Source: Micromussa lordhowensis
Lineage: Eukaryota > Cnidaria > Anthozoa > Scleractinia > Lobophylliidae
Direction: 5' to 3'
Assembly: GCA_964020085.1 (NCBI GenBank)
Contig: OZ026609.1
Location: 4,298,803 to 4,362,802, forward strand
DNA length: 64,000 bases
Part shown: positions 1 through 10,500 of the stretch, piece by piece
How positions within the stretch are numbered: the stretch's first letter is position 1
Layout of the letters: every line of letters begins with the position of its first letter
Program-made: the position numbers and the translations under genes
The notes under the pieces: generated by a model
What the model saw: only the letters and a program-made list of their open reading frames with translations
What the model was told of the DNA's origin: nothing
The model's database searches: none

Positions 1-365
1 GTGCTCTGTATCAACAAGAGAAAATGAGGCGAGAGAACACATCCTCGTGCCCCATGATAATCTTTTTAAATCTATTTTAAGCTTCGCGTCACGTTGTCAA
101 AGTTATTTTTAGTCTAGGTCCCCGATCACGCAAGCAATGGCCAACGGTCATCAGGTTGTGTCCATCCAAATAAGAAATTGAAAATTTAGCGGGCTAAGAG
201 AAAAAAAATCAGTTTGTTCTGTTGAACTGCCGCACTGTTAGCATTGGAAATCATTTTCAGAGCTGGGCAGGAATATTTATGCATGCTTCTCCGAAGCCGT
301 AAAATAGAAGTCGTTTCATTCCCCAGCATGAATAATGAATGATTAACACAAAGTGACAAAAGACT
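1..365. other. intergenic, nothing recognised
   Basis: AT-rich sequence with only short chance reading frames. No exon, repeat or RNA gene could be supported. Confidence 0.5.
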
Positions 366-1140
366 CGAATTTCTACCCTGCTTGAAAGTTGTTTCTCGGA
401 AAAGTGCCGAAAGGATATTGAAGCGAAAAGCATCTCTTTCGAAAGGTGTTTTAAAGCGCACTACAGCTAGAATATTTGTTTCGCGTTTGTTAGAACTCTC
501 ACTCAAAAAAAAAAAACCGGTGCAAATCTTTGTTTATTTAATATCGGAAGTGCTGTGTAATATTTACTGCTGACTAGGATCGCATTCCAATAAACACGCA
601 CGAAAGTCGTTTCTCGAAAAGTACTAAACGGATTAAATCAAAAAACATCTCTTTGGAAAGGTTATTCAGAGCGCAGGACAGCTCAATACTTGTTTCCCGT
701 TTGTTAGAACTTTCGGTCCGAAAATCCCGGTGCAAATGTTTGCATATTTAATTTCGAAATTGCTTTGTAATATTTACAGGGATGTCCGCGCCGCAAAAAG
801 TGCTTCTCTGGAACGAACTAAAACATCGTTTGGATCGGTAGAGACCCTGAGAGAGACCTATCTGGAAAGCCTTTTGAAACTGCTGGTCGGGAAAATAATC
901 TTCTACGTGTTTATCGTGATTTTTACGTCGGAAATTAGTCTTGTCATTTCTCTGCATGACTGCTTCACATTAGGCGCTCTAGCTGCTGACAAGAATTGAA
1001 TTCATAACACGATCTAAAGTCGTTTCTCGAAAAGTACTGAACGGCCTACACAGAAAAAGATCTCTTTCAAAGTGTCGGAGAGTTCTCTGCCCTTAATAAA
1101 TGCACTTCGAAAATCCCGACGAAAAGTTTTTTTGCGTTAA
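366..1140. repeat. degenerate tandem repeat, about 217-bp unit
   Basis: Three diverged head-to-tail copies start near 383, 600 and 1,016. Each opens with a variant of GAAAGTCGTTTCTCGAAAAG, continues with an ACATCTCTTT-like segment, and the first two share CCGGTGCAAAT and a TGTAATATTTAC block. The second copy carries extra sequence (about 780-1,010) and the third is truncated. The open frames across this block are short and not shared between copies, so I do not call a gene. Confidence 0.65.
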
Positions 1141-1369
1141 TTGATCTGTTAAAATTAAACCTCAATGTTCTTAAGTCATTTTAATTGGCCAATCAGGTGT
1201 CTTTCCTAAAATAGCCTCGCAGCTTGACCACGCGCTAAAATTACATTCAAAAAGATTATCATGGGAAGAGGCCCATGTATGGGGGATGTGTTCTCTTAGA
1301 TCATGGGTTCTTGGTATCAAGGGATGCCTGGAAGAAACACAAATATCTCAATGAAAATTTATGCTAGCT

Positions 1370-1580
1370 TCAATGCATCGGTCTTTCAAAGATCTTGCAT
1401 TCACTGAAAGTCAACAAGGCAGCTGGAGTGGACAAAATACCGGCAAGATTATTGAGAGACCATAAAGATGAGCTCGCTCCCTCAATAATATATCGATTAC
1501 AGATGGAACTGTCCCTGCCTTGTGGAAGGTCGCTCGTGTAACGCCGTTGTATAACTATAGGCCTATCTCTGTGATTTAAA
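1370..1580 (+). pseudogene. LINE reverse transcriptase relic
   Basis: The plus strand reads in one frame LHSLKVNKAAGVDKIPARLL, then about ten more residues ending in DELAPSIIY. After a small deletion and frame change it continues GTVPALWKVARVTP and YRPISV before a stop. The KAAGVDKIP, LAPSI, VP..WK.A.VTP and YRPIS blocks are the N-terminal reverse transcriptase motifs of non-LTR retrotransposons (jockey/CR1-like group). The catalytic FADD-type box is absent, and frame breaks plus truncation make this a dead fragment. Confidence 0.8.
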
Positions 1581-4500
1581 AAATAAAAAATAAAAATTAT
1601 ACTTATGGTTTCACTTTGCCTAGATCGTAAGAACATTGATTTCATCGAATGACGCTTTCTTTTTCTTTTATACCATCATGTAGAATGATGTTTGAAAAAT
1701 GCATTCTGTTTCATTGTACAGAGTATTAAACATGGATATAAACTGTGTTCATATTTCCACGACTCTAAGGCATGTCACCACGTGAACTTGTAAAGAATTG
1801 GTAATCACTTGGTACTGGTGCGACATCTATTGGTTAAGGACATAACAAATAACACGTTTGTGTAATGTAACTATTATTTAAGTATAACTATTGTTGCACT
1901 TTACAACCTACACAATGGACAAACAGCAACGGTCAAAAGTATGTTGGCTAGAACAGAGCTCTCAAACCTCGTGCATTGAGTGGGGGGCTCGTGCAAATTA
2001 ATTTAGGTCCGCTATATCAACTCAAGGAGAGCTCTGCTTAAAGCCAGGGGTATCCAAACAGTCTACCAGCGACCGTCTCGGTTAAAACCATTCAATTACT
2101 AAACTGAATTATCATATCCAGAACTTTTTTAAGCATAAACTAGAGACAAACCTGCAATAACTGGAGAGTAGAAGACAGTACTAGACCCGTGTATTAGTTC
2201 AAAACGAAAGGGGAAGTTAAGAAATTGTAAAGCGGCACGGTTGGTATCATGAAGTGATTTCAAGAAAAATGTCTTGTTTGACTTGTCACGATACGTTTCT
2301 CTGACTTCTGGCCAATAAAGGACAATATGCGACGCCAGGGGTCCGACTTCTGGTAGCAATAAAATTTATTGGCAGTTAGTAAATCCAAAAATGAGCGTAA
2401 TTTCAGTCACCTTGACAAATAAACTGAAACAAAGTCATCTGATTTTGTCTTAGATAGATGACTCTTATCACAAACGCAATAGGACTTCGTTTGGTGTAAC
2501 GTGAGCTGTTTTCAAAACCCTTTGGGGTCACATAATCAAATACCTTAAAACGTTTTGGTAGATTATCGCGATAGACAACTACTGTCTCGAAGGAGTATTA
2601 GGTCAAATATCGGCCATGTATATGCCCATGTTGGCCGCCATCTTGAAACGAAGAGCAACCACGAACGCATCGTGGGAAATATTGGAGGTAGAGAAGCATT
2701 GACCAAGGTTAGGCTGTAATAATTTGAAAACATTCAGAGTGCACAACACCTGATATAAAAACCATTCAATCATGTGCTGAAAGTTCACCTTCTTCCGAGT
2801 TGCGCAGGGAGCTGGACCAAGTTATGGACTTTGAAACATGGTTCAAAGTCCATAGAAACGTTTGGCGTCCTTCAAAACCATAGCCGGGCATTCAAACGGG
2901 ACGGAGGATGAGAAACTGGAAGCACGGAGCACGCGATCGATCAAGCGTTCAGAGCGGGATTCATGAGGGAAAGTACTTCGAGCTTATAGTTTTTTCCCTT
3001 TCCTAACCATTTGAACACCTGCGGATAGGCCACCAAAACCCTAGAAACTCTTGAAATTTTTTATAATTTTTTGTGACAATCATAAATTCCTGTGAGATGC
3101 TTACTTTTGGGAAAAGGCTGGGATGAAAATCTCGGTTTGCCCTTTAGATGTGTTAAGGATGGTACTGAATTGAGACGACAACGACAACGGAATATATCGA
3201 GCAGAGAGTCTAACAAATCATTTCCGTCTGAATCTATATCATGTATATGAACGTTTGTAATCCTTGCAGTTCTCACTTATTCACAACTAATTCTTGTAAC
3301 GTTCCAATACTGAAACATTCTTAGAGGTGGAATCGAGCTACAAACAGTGACAGGAATTTCAAAAGAATAGAAGAAGGCTGGCGTATATATCTGATGTTGT
3401 TAGTGACTGAACGACTTCCTTTAGAAGATCCTTTTGAATGCCTGGAGTTTTAGGGACATTGCGGACGCCAGGGCGGTATTAACTTGTTCCAGCCTGTTTA
3501 GAAATTTAATGTCCTCTTCTTCATTTTCCGCGAATGAGCTCCTTTTAAATACTGTTTCGCCAAACTCGCTCCGCGAAATATCTACAGGCAAAATGACGTC
3601 TGTAAAATGCTATTTCGTTCACAGTTTTGACAACACGTCGTCCCCGGCGTTGTCATCATCAGTGCTCCGAAACCCGTTCTATTAGCCTAGTGATACACAC
3701 TCAAGTTAAGTTTTTAGAATTCTAGCAGGTAAATGTAGCCTAATTATAATCTACTCACTTGTGTAGATGGATGTGATCACAATTCTTTGAAACAATTCCA
3801 AGATCCCTACTGCTTCGACAGAAATTTGCCTGCGCTTTTGGACGGGAAGATCAGGAAGCGAAAGTCTTCCTCCTCTCACCTTGTCATATAGCGAGAAGAC
3901 CAGGCGGTTTCCCCGTTCTTATGAAACTAATGGACCACTGTGAACTGCGGTCGAAGTTACATATAGCTCCTAACCCATGGACCAGTATGAGCTTTTCCGT
4001 ATGAGCTACGAAGGCGATTGGTGCCAGCCAGAATTATGCTTCTGTTATTCTTGCTGACTGGATTTGTTCTGTGTGTTTGATTATTGCATCCGGAATTATC
4101 TAGAACCAACTATTAGGCGATGATTGGTTGTCTGAATTGAATATATGGATAGCGTTACCGCTTTCTGATCAGGGAAAAAACCCTCAAAAGGGATAAATCC
4201 CTGTGCCCTGAAAGGGCAATTGTCTCGAGTGCATGATATCTTGATAGATTAAACGACATCTTATCTCAAAGTGTCACATGAAATTAAACAAGTGTAACGC
4301 AAGCGAAACGCTAGATCAAGAAGGCAGCATAAATTTTCACTGAGGCTTTTGTTTTTGCGAGTGCAATTTGATCTGACGTGATTTAGCCCGGTTTGACCCT
4401 TATTGACAAAGTTTTTTTTTTATTTTGACATGTTTGCTTATTCTCGGAGAGTGCGCATTATGGTAGTTTTTTGTCTGCTCATTGTTTGGGACTTTCACTT

Positions 4501-4790
4501 TCGCAACCCTTTCTCAAAAAGGTTTCTTAAAAACAAACAATCACATAGTCCATTTAATTTCAGGAACGTTCACAGGACTCTGTATTTAATCAAATGTGTT
4601 GCTTAAATATGCTTCCAGTCGCTTTATTTCATGGATTGCATGTAATGATACTGATATCAGAAGAATGGAAAACCAATCAGCAAATTTTCAGTACAAAATT
4701 ATATTCTTCAAAATTTCGCAAATTTTACCCCCGAAGAATAAAATGTATTAGAAAATAAACCAAAGCAAATACGCACGCTGATTGGTTTAA
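1581..4790. other. intergenic, nothing recognised
   Basis: About 3.2 kb of AT-rich sequence. Open frames reach about 80 codons but show no family motif, no paired splice signals in frame and no repeat structure that I can see. Confidence 0.45.
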
Positions 4791-4794
4791 AACC

Positions 4795-5056
4795 GTGTTT
4801 CTATTTAAAAAATTATCGCCTCGTGGATCCACAGCTACTTTGACGATGTGATGACGAAATTTATCATCAATAACAGGACAGACGCATGAAAAACTGACGT
4901 TAATTTGTTTTTTACGATAAAAAATGGTCGAATTGCCCTCTCTCGCTCGCTCACGCGTCGCACGAATTTCAAATTCATGTGTCTGTCTGCATATAATTAT
5001 TAGCCAGTGAGCGCGCGAGAATTTCTGCAGTTATCGTAAAAAAACTCGATAGAAAC
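4795..5056. repeat. short inverted-repeat element, MITE-like
   Basis: CCGTGTTTCTAT near the left end is mirrored by ATAGAAACACAG near the right end. An inner TTTTTTACGATAA is mirrored by TTATCGTAAAAAA. The arms are imperfect and the class is not identified. It abuts the strong foldback at 5,171-5,358 and shares the 'GAGTT/ATAGAAACAC' motif with it, so both may belong to one family. Confidence 0.5.
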
Positions 5057-5170
5057 ACAGAACTAGCACGAGCTGTTGACGTAATGATGTCGCGAACAAA
5101 TTAGAGAATATACATTTTGATGATCGAAGTAAACAAGTTGTTTTTCGTTTTCGCCGCGGTATTTTCTAAA

Positions 5171-5240
5171 AGAAATAGAAAACATGTTCTCCATGTTCCT
5201 ATCGAGTTATAGAAACACGAGTGAAAGTTTGGGAGAACTC

Positions 5241-5271
<31 letters not shown>

Positions 5272-5272
5272 C

Positions 5273-5303
<31 letters not shown>

Positions 5304-5358
5304 CTTTCACTCGTGTTCCTATAACTCGATAAAAACACGGCACATGTTTTCTATTCCT
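5171..5358. repeat. foldback element (long imperfect palindrome)
   Basis: The left arm (AGAAATAGAAAACATG, then CGAGTTATAGAAACACGAG and GAAAGTTTGGGAGAAC) is repeated in reverse complement in the right arm. The turn lies near the GCCTGCGGC sequence at about 5,262-5,270. The whole 188 bp can fold into one hairpin. It has no coding capacity and is probably a MITE or foldback transposon. Confidence 0.8.
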
Positions 5359-5504
5359 TAAATGTAAAATGTAGATTTCATTTCAGCGTTCAAGCACTTT
5401 GCTATACAAGCACTAAGTTTAGCTACTTTCGAACATGTTTTCCAGAAAAAAAAAAAGCTAGACTAGTTTGCAAAAAGCTAGACTAGTTAGCTATTTGCAA
5501 AGCG

Positions 5505-5585
5505 TGACCGAGACCTTGAATCCCGGACCACTGGATTACAACACCAGCGCCCTAGACCACTCGTCCACCCTGCCTCCGCGAAAAA
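5505..5585 (-). repeat. tRNA-derived SINE fragment
   Basis: On the minus strand GGTGGACGAGTGGTCTAGG resembles a pol III A box of Leu/Ser type, and GGGATTCAAGGTC about 35 nt later resembles a B box. The anticodon arm is not a clean stem and the acceptor stem does not close, so this is a SINE head and not a tRNA gene. Confidence 0.6.
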
Positions 5586-5589
5586 AGCT

Positions 5590-6514
5590 AGTGAGAAAAG
5601 AGTGTAGAGAATATGCAGTATATAAGCTTTGCACTACGTTACTACAACATTGGCAGTTATATCAATGACAGTTGACGAATGTCAAAAAAACAAAATTAAA
5701 ACAAAGAAAAACAGTGTAAGTGAGATTCAATGGCACATATATCCAACAAATCACGAACGGCTAACTTTTTAAGAGTTGTTTATATAATAAGACTATGGGA
5801 TATCAACTAGTAATAACTCTCCCAAGTTTGCTACAACATTTACAAGAAGATAGAAGGCCAATTGACAGCTGACGATCACAAAAGAAACATTGTCTCTATA
5901 ATAGATATTGGTCGATCGGACAGACTTTGTTCCCCTCCATACATGTTCATGTATTGTACCTTATTGTACCTTATTGTGAACATTTCTGAGAAAGAAAGTG
6001 TAACCCTTTCTACAGCTTTTCTCAGTTGCCTTTTCAGCTGTGAAATACAACCACAACATTCTGCGTTGGTGCCCAGTTAAGCCTACAAGCCATAACTACA
6101 CTGGTTCGTTTGATCTATGTAGTTACAGTTTTCTTCAGGTACCTTCTCAGATATGAGACTCTTAGGCATTTGAGTTTCATCGCTTGCCTTATCGAAACAG
6201 TTAAATCATGATTTGTGCCGCAAGTGAAAAATACATTCCTGCATGTAAAAATCATGCTCCCATGTGTTAACTTAAACACCTGGGCTATCAAACCGGGTTG
6301 CTTTACAGATAAGCCTGAGCCCTACCATAATTAATAGGTGACGTCACCTACAAAGAACATTCTCTGGATCTCGCACCCGAACAGTAGAAAATGCAATAAT
6401 TATTCTGATGTAACGACCGAGTGATTGCACTTCTCACACTAGCGGCGTAATAAGGGAAAATGGCGGGACAAGGCTGACAACCACACTACTGTCAAGGAGA
6501 ATGTTACACGATAC
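5590..6514. other. intergenic, nothing recognised
   Basis: No exon, repeat or RNA gene supported. A short chance frame at 5,862-6,080 lacks motifs and paralogy. Confidence 0.4.
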
Positions 6515-6945
6515 CGTTGAATTATGAAAGTAACGGCCCCCGTTACTCTCGGATTTAAAACGCAAAAAAGAGGTGGCTACTTTCGGGTAGCCGTTACTTA
6601 CGGATGGTTAGAAAACGTTTGTAGAGTAACAGTCGTTTCGGACAAAGCGGAGATCGTATGAATCATAAGTCATAATTTCAAGAAAATTCAGTCAAGTTAC
6701 AAATAGAATCACAGATTGCTCTTCAAGTAAATGTTCAGTAACACAGTCAGACTGTTCCATCCACATGACCCGCGGTCGAGAACTTCTCTTTTCGTGAATT
6801 CTTGAAAGAGCTGTTTCTTTCGGACAGGCTCCTACTTTCAGGGGGAGCGTTTCGTTCGAGGTTCAATAGCAAGGGAAAAAATTTACGTTACTTTCGCGGA
6901 ACCTTTATTTTCGGGAGGGGCGTTACTTTCGGAATTCTACGGTAG
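6515..6945. mobile_element. MITE with imperfect terminal inverted repeats
   Basis: The left end reads GAATTATGAAAGTAACGGCC and the right end in reverse complement reads GAATTCCGAAAGTAACGCCC. Further GAAAGTAACG/GTTACTTTCG motifs lie inside. There is no transposase. It lies just downstream of the receptor gene's 3' end. The exact edges and target duplication are uncertain. Confidence 0.6.
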
Positions 6946-7011
6946 AGCTCATTAGCTTGAACGGTTTGTTCTACCATTTCATACCACGTAATATTTTCAC
7001 TGAAGAGAATC

Positions 7012-7017
7012 TTTATT
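7012..7017 (-). terminator. candidate polyadenylation signal of the ZU5-Death receptor
   Basis: AATAAA on the minus strand, about 195 nt after the receptor stop codon. It is the first canonical hexamer downstream. No transcript data support it here. Confidence 0.45.
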
Positions 7018-7209
7018 TTCCCATTTCATTTTCATCCATATACAAGCGACTATTTACAATTTGAAAAAGCATGAATTCCTAAGCTAAAGAGGTCAATTGT
7101 ATTTTACGTGTATACGCAAAGTAAGCGATATTCCTAGATTATGAAATATATGTAAAAGTTCCAATTCTTCTTAATTCTATTTTAGATTCAAGAGTCACTG
7201 ATGTTTGAT

Positions 7210-7527
7210 TCATGGTAGGTTCCGCAATGTTTGAAGCGCATCGAAGCAACCCACTTCACGAAGAGCAATAGCTAGTGTTTTAATCGTTGCTAACTTAGGT
7301 TCAAGCTCTTTCCATTTGATGAGGCCCTGAATGCACTGCTCAGTAGTTTTGTCATACTTGAAATCCTCGCTCAAATTTTCAATGGCCTTCTCCTTCATGG
7401 AGAGGTTTCGCAGAACGTCTTTCCAGTCGCGACCAACATTGGGGCTGATTTGATAGATGTGTTTTTCTGTTACCGGATCGCTACTCAATGACGAGACGTA
7501 GTAGGCCCAGTCCAAGGAACCATGGTC
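7210..7527 (-). CDS. receptor exon 14: Death domain and stop
   Basis: Residues 751-855. The six-helix Death fold is suggested by [20 protein letters not shown], then [22 protein letters not shown], and [20 protein letters not shown]. The DWxxLxxxLxM and helix-6 ALxExG patterns are typical. Death domains recruit adaptor Death-domain proteins in apoptosis or NF-kB signalling; the partner is unknown here. Two acceptors lie 11 nt apart (TAG at 7,538 and CGCAG at 7,527); only the second keeps the phase. The stop TGA is at 7,210-7,212. Confidence 0.88.
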   Translation of the reverse strand, partial: DHGSLDWAYYVSSLSSDPVTEKHIYQISPNVGRDWKDVLRNLSMKEKAIENLSEDFKYDKTTEQCIQGLIKWKELEPKLATIKTLAIALREVGCFDALQTLRNLP

Positions 7528-10500
7528 CTGCGAAGTACCTAGGAGAAAGCGACAGTCAACATAACGATTAGTATGGCATGGTATATACCGGGTGGATTAG
7601 TCATCAAACGCAACTAATGTATCAGTTCATGTCGTGCAATATTTTAGAGCATTGTCACTCAGCGGCATGACCTGGGAAACGGCGTTTGCCTGAAATATTG
7701 CTCATTACGTACTCAAGATGATTTCTAGATAAACGAATGAAAACAAGACAACAAAAACATAAACAATGGCCCAGAAACTGATAGACAGTTAACAGATAGC
7801 ATCAAAAAGATTCAATGTAATATTCGTTTTCCTTCTTCCCAGTTGTTGCCTCGCTAGCTGGTGTAACGGGGATTATACAAAATATCTCTCCGAAGTCTTT
7901 CCGAGGCAAAAAAAGGCTGGGAAGAAGATTGCGCTCCACCCGTCTCGTCTCGTCTCGTCTTATCTTAGGGTACATTCGTTTGGGATGATCCAGATCAGCA
8001 TCAATGGTCCAAGATCACATGCAGTTAGATTAGGATGTATCTAAAAGAAACGATGAATCTCCTATGGACACAAGTTCTAAGGCCAAGCATCGTTTCCTTC
8101 CTCCCGATGCACTATGATCCGAAAGATCTTGAATTGGTTCTCAACCGTTTTTTTTGGACTGCATGCTTGTGTCTTTTTAGATCCCTTACCACCGGGCTCA
8201 GGAAATATTAAGAAACTAAAATTATTTCCAATTCGCTCTAAGTGTTATTTGAAAACCCACTTACTAGAGGTAGTGTCGCTTTGGCTGCCTTCTGTGGAGC
8301 TTCGCCGGATGCTCTGCCGCTGTACAAACATGAAAATAACGCCAAGTGAGATGCTAGTGCTAAATCAGCTTTGAAGAGTTCGAAGAGTTGTCTATCACTT
8401 GCCCTAGATAACTCTAACATGAAGCCAGTCTGCTCTAATTGCTGAAGATTACACAACTTACTTACGGGGAAAATAGGGGAAGGGGTAGTGGGAGGAAAGG
8501 ATGGAGTGTGGGGGTAATTGCCAACCATGACTTGAGTATTTTTAACTCTTTTTTTATATTCACGTAAAATTTGTCTAAATTTCAAATTTATCAGAAATTT
8601 ATTTCCAGCCCACCACGCGATCATAACGTGATATTACGTTATCAACTTATGTGTATTGCGTCTCTGGCTACGGCAACATTATTAAACCTTCCACGTACCC
8701 TCTAACTCGATCAATTATCATTGCTTGGAAAGCTTTTAAGTTATGGAGCAGGTGGGTTTCCACACCTCCCCTCACCCCACTCATAGAAGATGTAGAAAAT
8801 CAAAATAGTCTGATGTTATGAAGTTAGTTTTGATTGAGACGATTTTCCAACCAAATTCAAGGTGACTGATCCCACCATTCTGGATACAAAGAAGCTGGAC
8901 TTACTGTCTATTGTAGTTCTGTCTCATGAATCACGAAAAAAAAATAGACTTCACCTAATGTAGCAAATATTTTTCTCTACCTTCAAAGGCGTAAAGCCTG
9001 GATACACGGAAAATGAGTGTTCTTCGTCTTCCTTTTCCTGCTGAAACTTTACCTCACAGGAAAACGCTCTCACATCTCGACCGTCTTCTGGTTTAACAGC
9101 AAAATCGCAGGCATCTTCACTTCTTCTAGCTTTCTCGTATTTGTATACCTACAAGTGATGAAACACAACAAGCAGTGATTGAAGCATTGTTAGAAGAAAG
9201 GTTTAACTTTTCTGATGTCATATTGAAGCTTAAGATGATAACGATCTTAAAAAAACAACTGATGTGTTCTCAGCTGGTTGTTTTGAGCGGTCACAGATCT
9301 TCAAACGCGAGGGATTTGTTAATGGACATGTGAGTTCAGAAGAGAGGACAGGCCAGGGATCGCTCAAGTATAATGGAATGGAATGTGCTTGATAGGGTGT
9401 CCAGGAAACCCAAAAGCGAAAAGTTGGGCCTCCGCTAGTCACTAATTTAATAAGCAGTGTGGATTCAAACATAGCTGATAAATTAGTTGGTCAATGCTAA
9501 ACGAATAGGAGCCCCTTTACGACCTAGTTGTGGGATCAATTGGGTTGGTAAATTTTCGCATTTCTTTACCTTCGTTTTTTTTTTTTTTTTTTTGCTTTCT
9601 TCTGTGTGCTTGAAAACAGCCCAGGTTATAACTGAGAACAACTGCTAAAATTCGACAGATACCTTCTTCTGGCTTCATTTCTTTTATTTTTATTTGTTGT
9701 TAAACAGTTTTTGGTCTCAATGGAGATGTCTTACTCATTTGATATGCTCATTATTTGAGGCTAACCAATAGTCAAAATAGCGATACCTGCTGTCTGTGGG
9801 TCGTAATAGATCGCTCTTTGGAATAACATTTACAATTTACCTTTGTATCATCAGTCTTGTCGAAGTTCCAGCCTTCTTCAAGGTCAGTCAGTCTCACGTT
9901 GATCACTCTGTTATCTCTGTACATTTTGAAGGGCTTCTCTCTCGCTGGCCTCGAGTCAGGAAACCGTTCCTTTTCTGTCAACCCCACGCGCTTGTAAGAA
10001 GGAAGACACATAACACAAGTAAACGCCAAAGATATTATACTGAAATCAAAATGAGTATTTACCCATAAAATATCCAGCAACAAAAAAAAAAAATTGCACT
10101 TCGTTCTAGTGCAGTACCATACTCCAACCTGAATTTACTTATAATGTTCACATCCAACACACAGTAGGGTATTCATGGCCTCGTCATTCATCCATCTATC
10201 CACTTATCTACCCATCCACCCATCGATCTATTTTTCCATTCATCAATCTATCCATGAACTCAATAACGTTTCTTTATCTATTCTGGCTCTATTCTATCTA
10301 CTCTTGATTCCAAGCTTTTTTTCCAGGCCGTTGCTCGCACCGTTGGTTTCATTCTCGGATTAAGGGTCTCTTCATATGAGCCCGTTAACCGGGCTGGCTC
10401 GGTTACCGGGACGAACTTTGTGGTCTGTTCATATGGGAAATTGCAACCCGGTCTACCGGGGTGAAATTCAGGAAACAAAACCAAAATGGTGGAACTTAAA

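Noticed and set aside
8238..8624. 128-codon minus-strand frame between the last two receptor exons
   Set aside because: No motif, no suitable splice pair, and the receptor frame is complete without it.
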